Shown here: piece after piece, positions 55,545-64,000 of the stretch
How positions within the stretch are numbered: the first letter of the stretch is position 1
Layout: every line of letters begins with the position of its first letter
DNA from: Isoetes taiwanensis
Lineage: Eukaryota; Streptophyta; Lycopodiopsida; Isoetales; Isoetaceae
DNA length: 64,000 nucleotides
NCBI GenBank assembly: GCA_021234155.1
Contig: JAJEKV010000104.1
Location: 124,001 to 188,000 of the forward strand
Reading direction: 5' to 3'
Notes under the pieces: model-generated
Seen by the model: the letters and a program-made list of their open reading frames with translations, nothing else
Told to the model about the DNA's origin: nothing
Databases searched by the model: none
Position numbers and translations under genes: made by a program

Positions 55545-56864
55545 GCCTGGAAGCCTCAGTCCCTCAATTCTTTGTAGTTATACCTCAAATTTGACCAAGC
55601 GCGTCAGAACATAAGCTACAATGAGGAATAGATAGGGCGCTAGTGGGCATCCTTGTCTCACTCCCTTCCGTATTTGGAATAGTCCTGTAGGCCTCCCGTT
55701 GAGGAACTGATGCGCTAGCAAGATTGTTAAGGCCCATTACCTTCCCAACCAAATCGGGATGGAATCCCATACGATGCATAATCCTTTTCAAGCATTGCCA
55801 ACGTAGAGAGTCATATTCTCTCTTGAAGTCCAACTTCAGAAGAACTACCGGTTGACATACCAGTGTGCCCCTTCCCTTGCTGCAAGATAATTATCCAATA
55901 TGGATCTCCCTGGTAGGAAGGCAGACTGCTCCTAATCAATCACTCTCTGCAGCATAGGTTTCATTCTGGACGCAATGATCTTAGCCAAAATCTTATAAGT
56001 AGTGTCAGTCAGAGCAATGGGTCTCCACTCACCTATAGACAATGGTCTGTCCACTTTGGAAATCAAGGAAATAAAGCCGGCGGAAATGGTCGGGCGTCGG
56101 GTGAAGTTCTTTGGTCGACCATGCCCCTCTAATGGCTTCCACCAATTCTGCCTTAAGTTCTGGCCAAAACTCCATATAAAACTCGGAGGGAAACCCATCT
56201 GGGCCAGGGGACTTGCCCGTTGCCATAGAGCATAATGTTTTGAAGACCTCTTGCTCTGTGATGTCGGCCATGGTTGTCGATTGTCAACAGGCAGGATACT
56301 AGTTTGAGTTACCCAGGAGCAGGCCTCCATTGCATCATCAAAACCCACCGGCTGAGGGTCCTCCGCGAAAAGGGACTGGTATGCCTGCTTAAGAAAGACA
56401 CCAATATCCTGTTGCTTGTCGACGATCACCCCCTTGTCATTCAAGTCCCTAGAGATTCCATTCTCTGCTAGCCTGGCACCAGCCACCCTAAAGAATGCCT
56501 TGGAGTTCTCATGGTCCATCTCTGCATACCACCTAGATTTTGACCTTATAGCAGCTCCCCTTGCCTCTTCCTCTTCAATAGCCTTTGCCCTTCTTTCCAA
56601 CTCCTCCTCTCTGTTTTGCTTATCAACATCAAAGGGGTCGTCCAGCAAATCTTATCTAGTGCTTCTCAGCTCATTATAGAGGTCGTTTTAGTCCTTTCTA
56701 AACATAGCTGCACGATCCCTGGCCCACGACTTTATCCATTTTTTCATAGCTTGAGCCTTCTCTATCCATCTTTTCATGCTAGGTAAGGATGTTTGGGGCA
56801 AAGAGGCAAGAAACAGTTTGAATGCATCTACAAAGCTCTACTTAGTCAGGTAATTTAGTATTAT

Positions 56865-56940
56865 TCGATGGGCGATGGGCGATGGGCGATGTCAACAGAT
56901 TGGGCGATGGGTGATGTCAACAGATTGGGCGATGGCAGGT
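56865..56940. repeat. GGGCGAT tandem repeats
   Basis: ATGGGCGATGGGCGATGTCA and ACAGATTGGGCGATGGGTGA type units, at least two 25-bp copies and several 7-bp ones, at the left border of the compositional island. Confidence 0.85.
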
Positions 56941-57249
56941 AAGTATCTGAGTCCAATCATAGATATTACAAATCTATAGAGTATATGATTATTATATCAG
57001 ACGTCGAATAGGAGAAATGTTCTTGTTTTTTATCTCCGAGATATGAGTATCTCAGAAGGTTTTGGTATGATCATGGGGGAAACGAAGCAAAGAAATAGGT
57101 CGAAACAAGGGGTATCATTGTGATCCAAGGATGGATGCAGGGGCGTAAAAGGAATATCGTTCGGGATCATGTAATTACAGGGAAATGTAGGAAAGTTGGA
57201 CGAGACTCCGGCTTCCGGCGAATTTCAAAATATAGAGCCGTTAGAACGA

Positions 57250-57420
57250 TCTGCATATAATTTAAATTAATCTAAATTAACTTAAGTTAAGGGGGAGGAC
57301 GGTATACAATACAATTCAATTTAATTTAATTTAACTTAAAATTAACTTAATTTAAGCTAATTCACTTTCAGCTCATTTAACCTAATTATATTTAATTCAA
57401 TCCAATTTAAAATCCTAGCG
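57250..57420. repeat. AATTTAA/TTAACTTAA low-complexity tract
   Basis: Repeats of AATTTAATTTAACTTAA kind for about 160 bases, interrupted once by a G-rich GGGGGAGGACGG. No coding signal. Confidence 0.8.
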
Positions 57421-57827
57421 ATTAAGGGGCCAGAAAGTAATATTAAGTAATGTTAAAATGTTACATAAATGTGTGAATCATAAAAGGAGGGGGTAACGTG
57501 TCAAATTGGGGGCGATCGCGAGAATATGTGAATCATAATTTATAATGTGGGGGATTAACAACTAAAATTGGCCCGGAGTAATCATTACAAGCGCAAGACC
57601 TAGGGGGGAGGGGAAGTAATGAGGAAATAATTATGGCTGTAGAGCTAGGAAGGAATGGTACGAATGTCAGAGCAACAAGTAGCAGACAGGTGGCGGATAC
57701 ACGTATACGAAAGAAGTAGGACAGGATAAGACAAGACCAGCAATTAAGGCCGGCGGGCGTAATAAAGACGCGGGAATTCAGACAGATTTCGTAACCCTAA
57801 CAGGATATAATAAGAAGAAGGGGAAGA

Positions 57828-58502
57828 GTGAAGCTCCGCCCCCGAGCGCCTCAAGTTCTCATAGCTTCAGAAATTCCCCGAGCTCCGACTCCAGTGCAAT
57901 GCCAAATCCAGCGCCAGCGCCAACAGATTTCTGCGCCCACAATGGATAGAGGGAAAAGGATCGTCAGAGACGAAGATAAGGAAAGGAAATCAGCCGGGAA
58001 ACGTCCGAGATCGGGAGTGCCGGGTAATCTTACCGTGCCTTACAATCCAGACCTTGAAGATTTGAATCCCTGGTGTATCTGTGATCCAGATTGCATATGT
58101 TTGGATAAGGGTTTAGGGTCATGCATAAGCTGTGGGCGTGTGCATTGCTTGTTCTGCGACCGCATACACCATGCGCAGTCGATGAAGGATGCCGGATACA
58201 ACCTCGGTCTTTTAGGCGTGCTTGGGGTTCTGTCGGATAAGAACGACACAGTGCAGCGCCAAGATTTAGATAGAGTAATGCAATGTTTCAACAGGCTTCA
58301 AATGCATGCAATGATACAAAAGTCTGCCAGATATCAGCACAATCTCTTGGTCGGTGACTATGGCAAAATCTGCATCTACTGCTGCGAGAAGAACCCGTGG
58401 ACTTCTTATGCCAGGCTTTCTGCCATAGGAACCTGGAAAAGGTTCAGAACATTGGGGAGCCATCAACGGGGAAGGAGCAAAAGAAGTAGATCCAAGCGAT
58501 AA
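57828..58502 (+). CDS. Orphan cysteine-rich basic protein, 224 codons, intact, unidentified
   Basis: Single open frame without introns. The first ATG is 57828; an alternative in-frame ATG at 57942 (MDRGKRIVRDEDKERKSAGK) would give 186 codons. There are three parts. First, a basic N-terminal region with two clusters (GKR and GKRPRSG) like a bipartite nuclear signal. Second, a centre (about residues 80-125) dense in Cys and His: CICDPDCICL, CISCGRVHCLFCDRIHH, later CIYCCEKNP, giving twelve or more potential zinc ligands. Third, an Arg/Ser-rich tail HQRGRSKRSRSKR. It sits in an island that differs in composition from its flanks. No family recognised. Basic, nuclear-signal-bearing, Cys-rich small proteins are known as viral and transposon accessory proteins, but also as plant zinc-binding proteins; assignment is open. 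Confidence 0.55.
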   Translation: MKLRPRAPQVLIASEIPRAPTPVQCQIQRQRQQISAPTMDRGKRIVRDEDKERKSAGKRPRSGVPGNLTVPYNPDLEDLNPWCICDPDCICLDKGLGSCISCGRVHCLFCDRIHHAQSMKDAGYNLGLLGVLGVLSDKNDTVQRQDLDRVMQCFNRLQMHAMIQKSARYQHNLLVGDYGKICIYCCEKNPWTSYARLSAIGTWKRFRTLGSHQRGRSKRSRSKR

Positions 58503-60245
58503 ACCATTGAGGGAAAGGCGGAATGAAGGGAAAAGTGGAGGAGGCCCGAGGTGGTTAGGGCGTAACCTTAGGTTGTTTTTGGTTCTTTTTGTTTCTTTTT
58601 GTTTTGTTTCCCTACTGCTTTCTGTTTTTGTTTCTGTATTCCTCTCGAATCAACCCTCTCTTTAGAGTATGATTCGGATGTGAACCCTGTCAATTATTAA
58701 AGAAGGACAACTGTAACAGCCAGCGGCTGAGTTTAACTGCTTAGAAGAAGTGAAATACCAGGCTCCAGGCTTGGCTGAGTGTATCCCAGTTATATGGATA
58801 TGATTGTATTATCTCAGTTTTGAGAACACTTTCGGAATAGTAAATCAGAATTTATGATTATCAAAGGTGAAGTAGCTTCATTGTATAACCTGAATTGCCT
58901 GCGTATGATAAATTGATTATAGTGTAAAACATTTTGCTCTATGACAATGGTTGGGGAATTACGGATGTCTTTGTACACTATTTGAAACACACCAGAATCC
59001 AACAATCATGTGGCAAAATTAGAAGAATGGACCATGCCGCGACAAAGATCGAATCAGGACAAAAAAGGGTGGCGAACATGTCGCATCCAGGAAAAATATA
59101 GGATGAAAGGTGACAGATAAGCGAAGGTCAAGGGCCATGCTGTACAAGCCTCGTAAAGGTAAAGCGGGGACAGTGAAGGTACAAGACAAAGAACAAAAAG
59201 AACCTCAGAGTAAAAGGCGGACGGGGCAAGCTACAGGACAGAGAGGCTAAACCCGGACCACTAAAAACTCGTTAACATCTGGAGAACAACATATGACTTA
59301 TAGCGGGGTATGAAGAATACCTTATGTGCCGAAATTGCCGACACGTCGGACAAGGGGGCAGATTATGAACTGAGGGGTTCAACCCTGCCATAGGGCAGGA
59401 CAACGTGGGCACGGCCCCCAAATGGTTCCAGATCACCAAAATGATGCATGTACAGAAATATAGAATTACAGAACTACAGAAATACGGAGATACAGAAGTA
59501 CAGAAGCACGGAAAGGACGGAATACTGGCACGTAAATACATAATCAATACAGGCAGGCGGCTACCAAACTAATCTGCCCCGAAAGGATCAACCCCGGCAA
59601 ACAGACGAAGAAGATTGAATAACAATAAAAAGAGACGGGCGGAATAATTACGGACATTTTAAAATTCAAATTAAAACGATAATTTTGAATAAAAATACCG
59701 TTAGAAGGAGGAGATATATAGTCCTAAGGAGGTACCGCGAATACCTTACAAGAGAGAGTCTAGTACGAGCGCACTGCCCAAAAGTCACCACAGAGCCTTC
59801 TTGCAAACATGATCATAAGTTATTTGACTTTGAAAGATAAACTTGTCTAAAACGATGGCAAAAAGTGCAGTCTTGATATATATATATATTATATATCGCC
59901 TCACACTCGTAATGAAGTGCAGCTATTTAGTGTGCAAGTAGACATGGCATGTTGCCTCAATCATAATAAAGAATTTAATTTAAAGCTTCTTTGTCTGCTA
60001 TTTTATGAATGCATGAATTAAGAAAAAAGAACGTTCTATTTGCATAAATAGGCACCCACTTTGCAGCAAAATAGCACTTTGTACCATACCACATCTGCAA
60101 CTAAACACCATTGTGCTTAGGCAATAGAGGTGTAGTAATAATGACATTAGTTTGACAGAAAAAGGATACCTTCATAGGCAAGCTTCTCAAGTAAATCTAG
60201 GCCTGTAAGTGTCAGCTTATGACTTTGAATCTCTCTCTCTCTCCA
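58503..60245. other. Downstream part of compositional island, no gene recognised
   Basis: Purine-rich plus strand with many GGACGG, CGGGG and ACAGAA words. A tandem tract of TACAGAA-type 10-11-mers runs from 59450 to 59525. From about 59.8 kb the usual AT-rich background returns. No frame with motifs. Confidence 0.4.
59450..59525. repeat. TACAGAAnTA minisatellite
   Basis: Seven or eight imperfect units of 8-11 bases (TACAGAAATA, TACAGAACTA, TACAGAAGTA). Confidence 0.85.
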
Positions 60246-60250
60246 CTTAG

Positions 60251-60848
60251 GCAGGGAAATCATTAACATTGCTTACAATTATATCAACTATTTCTGATCC
60301 ATCTCATGGTGAATGCTTGAACCACAACATAGTTTTGAAGTGGCACATAAATATTGCAAAGAAGAAAATAGAAAAGGCAAAAGTCAACTCTAAGCATAGA
60401 GTCAAGATGAAATACACTGTAGCTTCAAATCTGGAGGTATGCTTTGTAATCTGTTGATATAAGATATGAGAGCCCCATCTTTGCCACCAAGATCTTTCAT
60501 TTACTGCTTCGCAAAAATGTCCTGAAATCTACAATTGCATCTACAATCACAAAGTGCAATATAAAAGACTTGTGGACTGGACCGCATCAAACAGTGAGAA
60601 AATAACTTTTTAAGAAATCAACCATGTTCTTTGTGGGTATGATTAACCATGATAGAATGCCATGTCTGGCATGTGAAACAAGAATCTTCACCTGTGAGCA
60701 GAATGTGCTCCTGAATTTAGGAAAGAGTCAGTTTCTGCTGGAAATCTGTGCAACAGCATTCTCTGATCTGAGAAATGGCCTCTCCAAGGAGCGATTTGGT
60801 GGAGTTCTAGCAACCATAGCAAAGCTCTGTCACCATGTGAATAAGTAG
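60251..60848 (+). other. Two exon-like plus-strand stretches, unidentified
   Basis: After CACTTAG at 60245-60251 an open stretch ends at TCTGGAG|GTATGC (60436) and reads ..HGECLNHNIVLKWHINIAKK.. . A second one ends at 60848 and reads KSQFLLEICATAFSDLRNGL, SKERFGGVLATIAKLCHHVN. Both look like ordinary protein and the first has plausible splice sites. They do not match a family I know. Confidence 0.25.
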
Positions 60849-60849
60849 G

Positions 60850-62165
60850 TGTAAATTTTGTTTTGGCTTCTCTATCTAACCGGAATAGATAGGAAGCATC
60901 ACTACAAAAAATTTCTGATTCTCTAAATGGGAAATGAAAGGACAATTTACCTTTTATTCTCCCGGCATTCACCCATGAATCACCTTTACTATATGGAGAA
61001 GTTTCTCCCTGAAAATCATGGAGAACCAGTGGTGAAACTTGGAGAATTGATGATAAATGTTGGACTGTATTCACTATTTGTTCACCTCTAATTTACTATC
61101 AGCATTTCTACTTCCATTCTCCATACATTCACCTTGTGAGCTCAAGAGCTGCTTTCAAGCAAGGATTTGCTTAAGATAAATAATTGAATTTGTCACAAAT
61201 TCTCCATCTTAGTGGAGTGAATGAAGCAGTGCTGCAAAATAGCCCAGCTAGGTAGAAAACAATCGTATCAAACAATTGCTATAGGTATGCAGATAATAGC
61301 CAATACAAATGTCACCCTTTGCATGTATATACTGAGTAAATGATACTGGTGTGCACCATAAGCGTGTCCACAAAGTGTCTCCAAAGCACTTCCCATTCCT
61401 AACCATGCACTCCCCATTCCATATCTTAGAAGCTTGTGCAAAAGATGTTACCTACAAAATCATACACCAATACTTAGGTTTCAAACAAGTATAATCTATA
61501 ACTGAAATATGTGTACTTATTACAAATTCTACAAACCAAAGCATAGACAATCTTTACAATGCCAACCATTTGCCATGGCTCCATCAAACTACATCATTCA
61601 TGAAATGGAAGAAATCCAAGACCTTCAAAGTACGTCTTCAACTACAATCTTCAAGTAATAGCTTTCTCTGCTTCCCTTTATTGGTGTCCCAAAAATCAAA
61701 CAATACTTTCCCTGCTTCCCTTTATTGGTGTCCTAAAAATCAAACAATCATCTCACCATTAGAACTGAAACCAAAACCTTATCATTTTAAGTTAATGATC
61801 CATCTATAACTATATGCAACATCATGTATAGAGAAGAATATTTTTTAGACTCATGTAGTCCTATAGTATTTCTCCGAAATTACTGTCGATGTGATTGAGA
61901 ATGGATGCCTAGATAATCATATTCAAAAAGTGAGAATTACGTGTTTATGTTGATTATAAACTTAACGAGAGTGATTACCATCGTAATGGTGAGACAATTG
62001 CACAGTTCAAGAATATGTACATTCCACTTTTGTATTTAAAACCAGAAGGTTCTATCACGTGCAAAGACATAAGATTTCTACCATAAATTGCAACCTGAAG
62101 TTTTGACTTAACGCTTCAGAATAAACAGAAAGACAATGAATTGCAAGTTGGTTAGAAAAGCTGAC
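60850..62165. other. No recognised gene; expected site of lost RBOH 3' exons
   Basis: The FAD- and NADPH-binding exons that should follow the RBOH piece on the minus strand were not found. A 52-bp repeat (TTTCCCTGCTTCCCTTTATTGGTGTCC type) is duplicated at 61663 and 61710. Confidence 0.4.
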
Positions 62166-62962
62166 CTTGACTATTTTGACATTGTAATAACTGGATCGAA
62201 GGGTCCGCAACAACCACTCTCCAATGTAAAGCAAAAGTGTAACAGCTAGGTACATCCATGTCTGAAACAATGTGTGTTATATATGGCGTGTATCTTTTAG
62301 ATAAATAGATAGAAAGAAGGAAGGAAGGAATACTACCGTCTATTCGTACCATTTGGAGGTCAAGAATATGAAATAGGAATGGATGAGCAGAAGCATATAA
62401 ATAGAGCAAATAAATGGTGCGAGTAACAGAAAGCATTGTAGCCTGTTAATTTCGCTAGGGGCCATGGTAATCCACCGTGCTTCATGCTAAAGCGAAGAAG
62501 AGCATATGCATATGCTATGAACATGGGTATGACCATCAAAATTCCAGTAATGCCCACTGTAGATTTTACTAAATCCGAATAAGGCTGCTTGTAATGCCAA
62601 TTACAGCCAAATTCATTAAACTTCTCTGGTAACACTCCAACAATTCTTGGAAGATCACAGCAAGTGTACTATTGCATGAACTACCACAGCTATTGCAATA
62701 GCTGCTGCAACAAGCTGTCAAAATCCAAGTTAGTGAAGATTCCTTATATAAACCTTCAAAGTGCTTAAATTTCCAAAAGAGATCTGCCTTTTGAAAGCAA
62801 ATGTTGTTATCAAATGGGACTATTTTAACCCAAACAGAACGCAGACTTGTGATTATATTTGTAGATAGGTAATAGGATGAGTGCCATAAGAGATTCAAGG
62901 TTTCTGCAGCCCCTTTTGTTGTGCAGACACAATAGCCCATGATGGAGAATGCAGCACGATTC
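62166..62962 (-). pseudogene. RBOH (plant NADPH oxidase) transmembrane-region pseudogene
   Basis: After an acceptor (CAG|GAATCG, exon from 62962) the minus strand encodes NRAAFSIMGYCVCTTKGAAE, then a MALILLP stretch in a second frame, TNIITSLRS and VPFDNNICFQK, LVAAAIAIAVVVHAIVHLL, CDLPRIVGVLPEKFNEFG, VGITGILMVIPMFIAYAYAL and LTGYNAFCYSHHLF. The last coding exon is 62261-62166 (TWMYLAVTLLLYIGEWLLRT...). These are the ferric-reductase helices of respiratory burst oxidases, with the haem-ligand His of VVHAIVH and of SHHLF. It is broken by frameshifts near 62850, 62655 and 62390 and a TAG near 62343. No EF-hand or C-terminal FAD/NADPH exon was found. The full protein makes superoxide at the plasma membrane; this copy cannot. 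Confidence 0.85.
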
Positions 62963-63189
62963 CTGCACATAAGAACCTGTTGTGCACATAAGAATAATTG
63001 TGCTGGCATGGAAAAACCTTCAACTAAGGGAAGGAACAATGAATAATCTAATCAAAATAAGAAAGAAGATAATGTTAAGAAGAAAGTAGGAGGGTCTCCC
63101 TACCACGCCCACGTTTTGCATATGCTGTAAAGATTGCTGCCCATAATATTACATCATTAGTACATATATAGAGTTGAATATTACGCAAG
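62963..63189. other. No recognised gene
   Basis: Short intron-like stretch between the RBOH and PPR remnants. Confidence 0.35.
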
Positions 63190-63432
63190 CCAAACACCTA
63201 CATTTTCCATACATGTTGACAAGTGCAGTCCCCACAACCACATCCAAATGAAAACCTTTCCCAATAATGTATGAATGCAATAGGTGCTCTTCATTGGGGG
63301 CAGCTGGAATGACAAAGGCATCAAGTATGGTATTCAAGGTGCTTTGGTCTGGAACAATCCTTACCTGTTGCATTTGTCCAAATAAGTTAAGAACCTCCTT
63401 GTGGAATTCATGCTGTGCATATGCTGCACAGA
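63190..63432 (-). pseudogene. PLS-class PPR repeat fragment
   Basis: Minus strand reads AAYAQHEFHKEVLNLFGQMQ, then VRIVPDQSTLNTILDAFVIP and LLHSYIIGKGFHLDVVVGTA, LVNMYGKC. The sequence (A.Y.QH....E.L.LF..M...G..PD..T....L.AC......G..(L/I)H..I...G...D..V..AL..MY.KCG) is that of tandem L and S repeats in plant organelle RNA-binding PPR proteins. Only about two repeats are present, there is no start, and the Gly after KC is lost, so it is a fragment. Confidence 0.85.
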
Positions 63433-64000
63433 CAAAATAATAATGTTACAGACATTGTTTGACACTTTGGAAGGACTACCCTTATCTAATCAACTCATTT
63501 CATTCCAGAATGATGGCTTTTATGTTCAGCTTTATTCTCAACGCCCCATCCACTACTTTAAAAGTTTTATCTTTATTCACTGTATTCATTAATACATTTC
63601 CCAACAAAAAATCGGATTACTGGCATAGGACTTACATGCTGTTGCCTTTGTCTATTGGTTTGCTAAACCAGTGGTAGATTCGCCAAACCAGCTTGCTCAA
63701 ATACACAAGTTGCAGCAGTAAAGCATTTCCCTGGCATATCAACACATGCGCTTATTTTGCATGCCCAGCCACTGTTAGATTCAGCCACTGTTGGATTTAC
63801 TGTGATTTTGCTTATTCTGTTTGAGCTTATTTTGTTGAATTAGTTACCAAGTTCTAAATTGTTATATTAGCAACAAGCCCTTGCCCTCAACTATGTGTTT
63901 GGATGTCATAATATTTATGACTAAAGTAACCTGCATTCTAGCAATTTTTGTTTGTCTAGAGCTTTAGTTTTGCTATATTTCCAATCAATTTTGAAAAAAT
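63433..64000. other. No recognised gene
   Basis: AT-rich; frames at 63401-63592 and 63459-63677 show no motif. A duplicated AGCCACTGTTGGATT-type phrase occurs at 63766-63798. Confidence 0.4.

Larger units (their letters stand above)
53620..56830 (-). mobile_element. LINE (L1-type) ORF2 remnant
   Basis: Minus-strand pieces from 5' to 3': 55932-56648 (charged linker LERRAKAIEEEEARGAAIRS, then GFISLISKVDRPLSIGEWRP), 56029-56271 (LCSMATGKSPGPDGFPSEFY), 55585-55833 (FKREYDSLRW for the RT D-block), 55197-55544 (QYADDTFLFLRYDDQSLTRF, catalytic YADD kept), 54590-55273 (thumb and connection) and 53827-54603 (zf-RVT). Several frameshifts divide the ORF. The endonuclease domain is missing, as expected after 5' truncation near 56.8 kb. 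It belongs to the same family type as the copy at 3.2 kb. Confidence 0.88.

Noticed and set aside
59272-59547. Cys/Phe-rich minus frame of 91 codons
   Set aside because: Derived from the TACAGAA minisatellite on the opposite strand.
60688-61074. Minus frame considered as RBOH FAD-binding exon
   Set aside because: No HPFSITS-type block, no GLGIGATP block and no fitting splice sites.

Overview
The window looks like nuclear DNA of a land plant, probably not a seed plant (a fern, lycophyte or bryophyte relative fits best). The plant evidence is an intact multi-exon gene of the plant 'pathogen-related protein' family, a plant-type SDR12-like dehydrogenase gene with many short exons, a broken RBOH NADPH oxidase, a PLS-type PPR fragment, and Ty1/copia, Ty3/gypsy and LINE elements typical of plant genomes. 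The non-seed placement is inference: it rests on AT-rich, intron-like DNA, a divergent RBOH and a gypsy polyprotein that is not of the common angiosperm kind. No species name can be defended from sequence alone.

Layout. 1-2.75 kb: decayed Ty3/gypsy pol on the minus strand, cut by the window edge. 3.2-4.95 kb: 3' part of a LINE on the plus strand. 6.16-9.25 kb: SDR12-like gene on the minus strand (eight exons located, first exon missing). 9.8-12.4 kb: long (TC)n tracts, then a minisatellite with TTCTAGAACA blocks. 12.4-14.7 kb: tRNA-derived SINE, a 924-bp insert between perfect 20-bp direct repeats, an 85-bp tandem repeat and an inverted GGAAGGGTTTCC array. 15.8-19.5 kb: dispersed repeats and broken fragments of a helicase-like gene and a cyclophilin. 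19.61-25.36 kb: a complete young Ty1/copia element on the minus strand (two 567-bp LTRs, GTTCA target duplication, tRNA-iMet primer site) that carries a 253-bp MITE-like insertion in pol. 26-41 kb: mostly intron-like or intergenic DNA with shuffled copies of several short repeat families and a HEAT-repeat-like gene fragment. 41.7-43.15 kb: second LINE, with a SINE inside it. 43.69-45.68 kb: intact four-exon pathogen-related protein gene, minus strand, 241 codons. 46.3-53.6 kb: largely featureless. 53.6-56.8 kb: third LINE, minus strand. 56.9-59.8 kb: an island of different composition around an intact 224-codon cysteine-rich orphan ORF. 62.17-62.96 kb: RBOH pseudogene. 63.19-63.43 kb: PPR fragment.

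Only two genes look functional (SDR12-like and pathogen-related); the cysteine-rich ORF is intact but unidentified. The remaining protein-coding material is transposon coding sequence or broken gene fragments. The most unusual items are the cysteine-rich ORF in its island, the MITE inside a copia element whose LTRs are nearly identical, a SINE-like family with (TTCTA)n tails found four times in about 4 kb, the 20-bp-flanked insert, and the shuffled hairpin-bearing repeat families at 16, 27, 31 and 36 kb. All identifications are from motif recognition by eye; no database search was possible.
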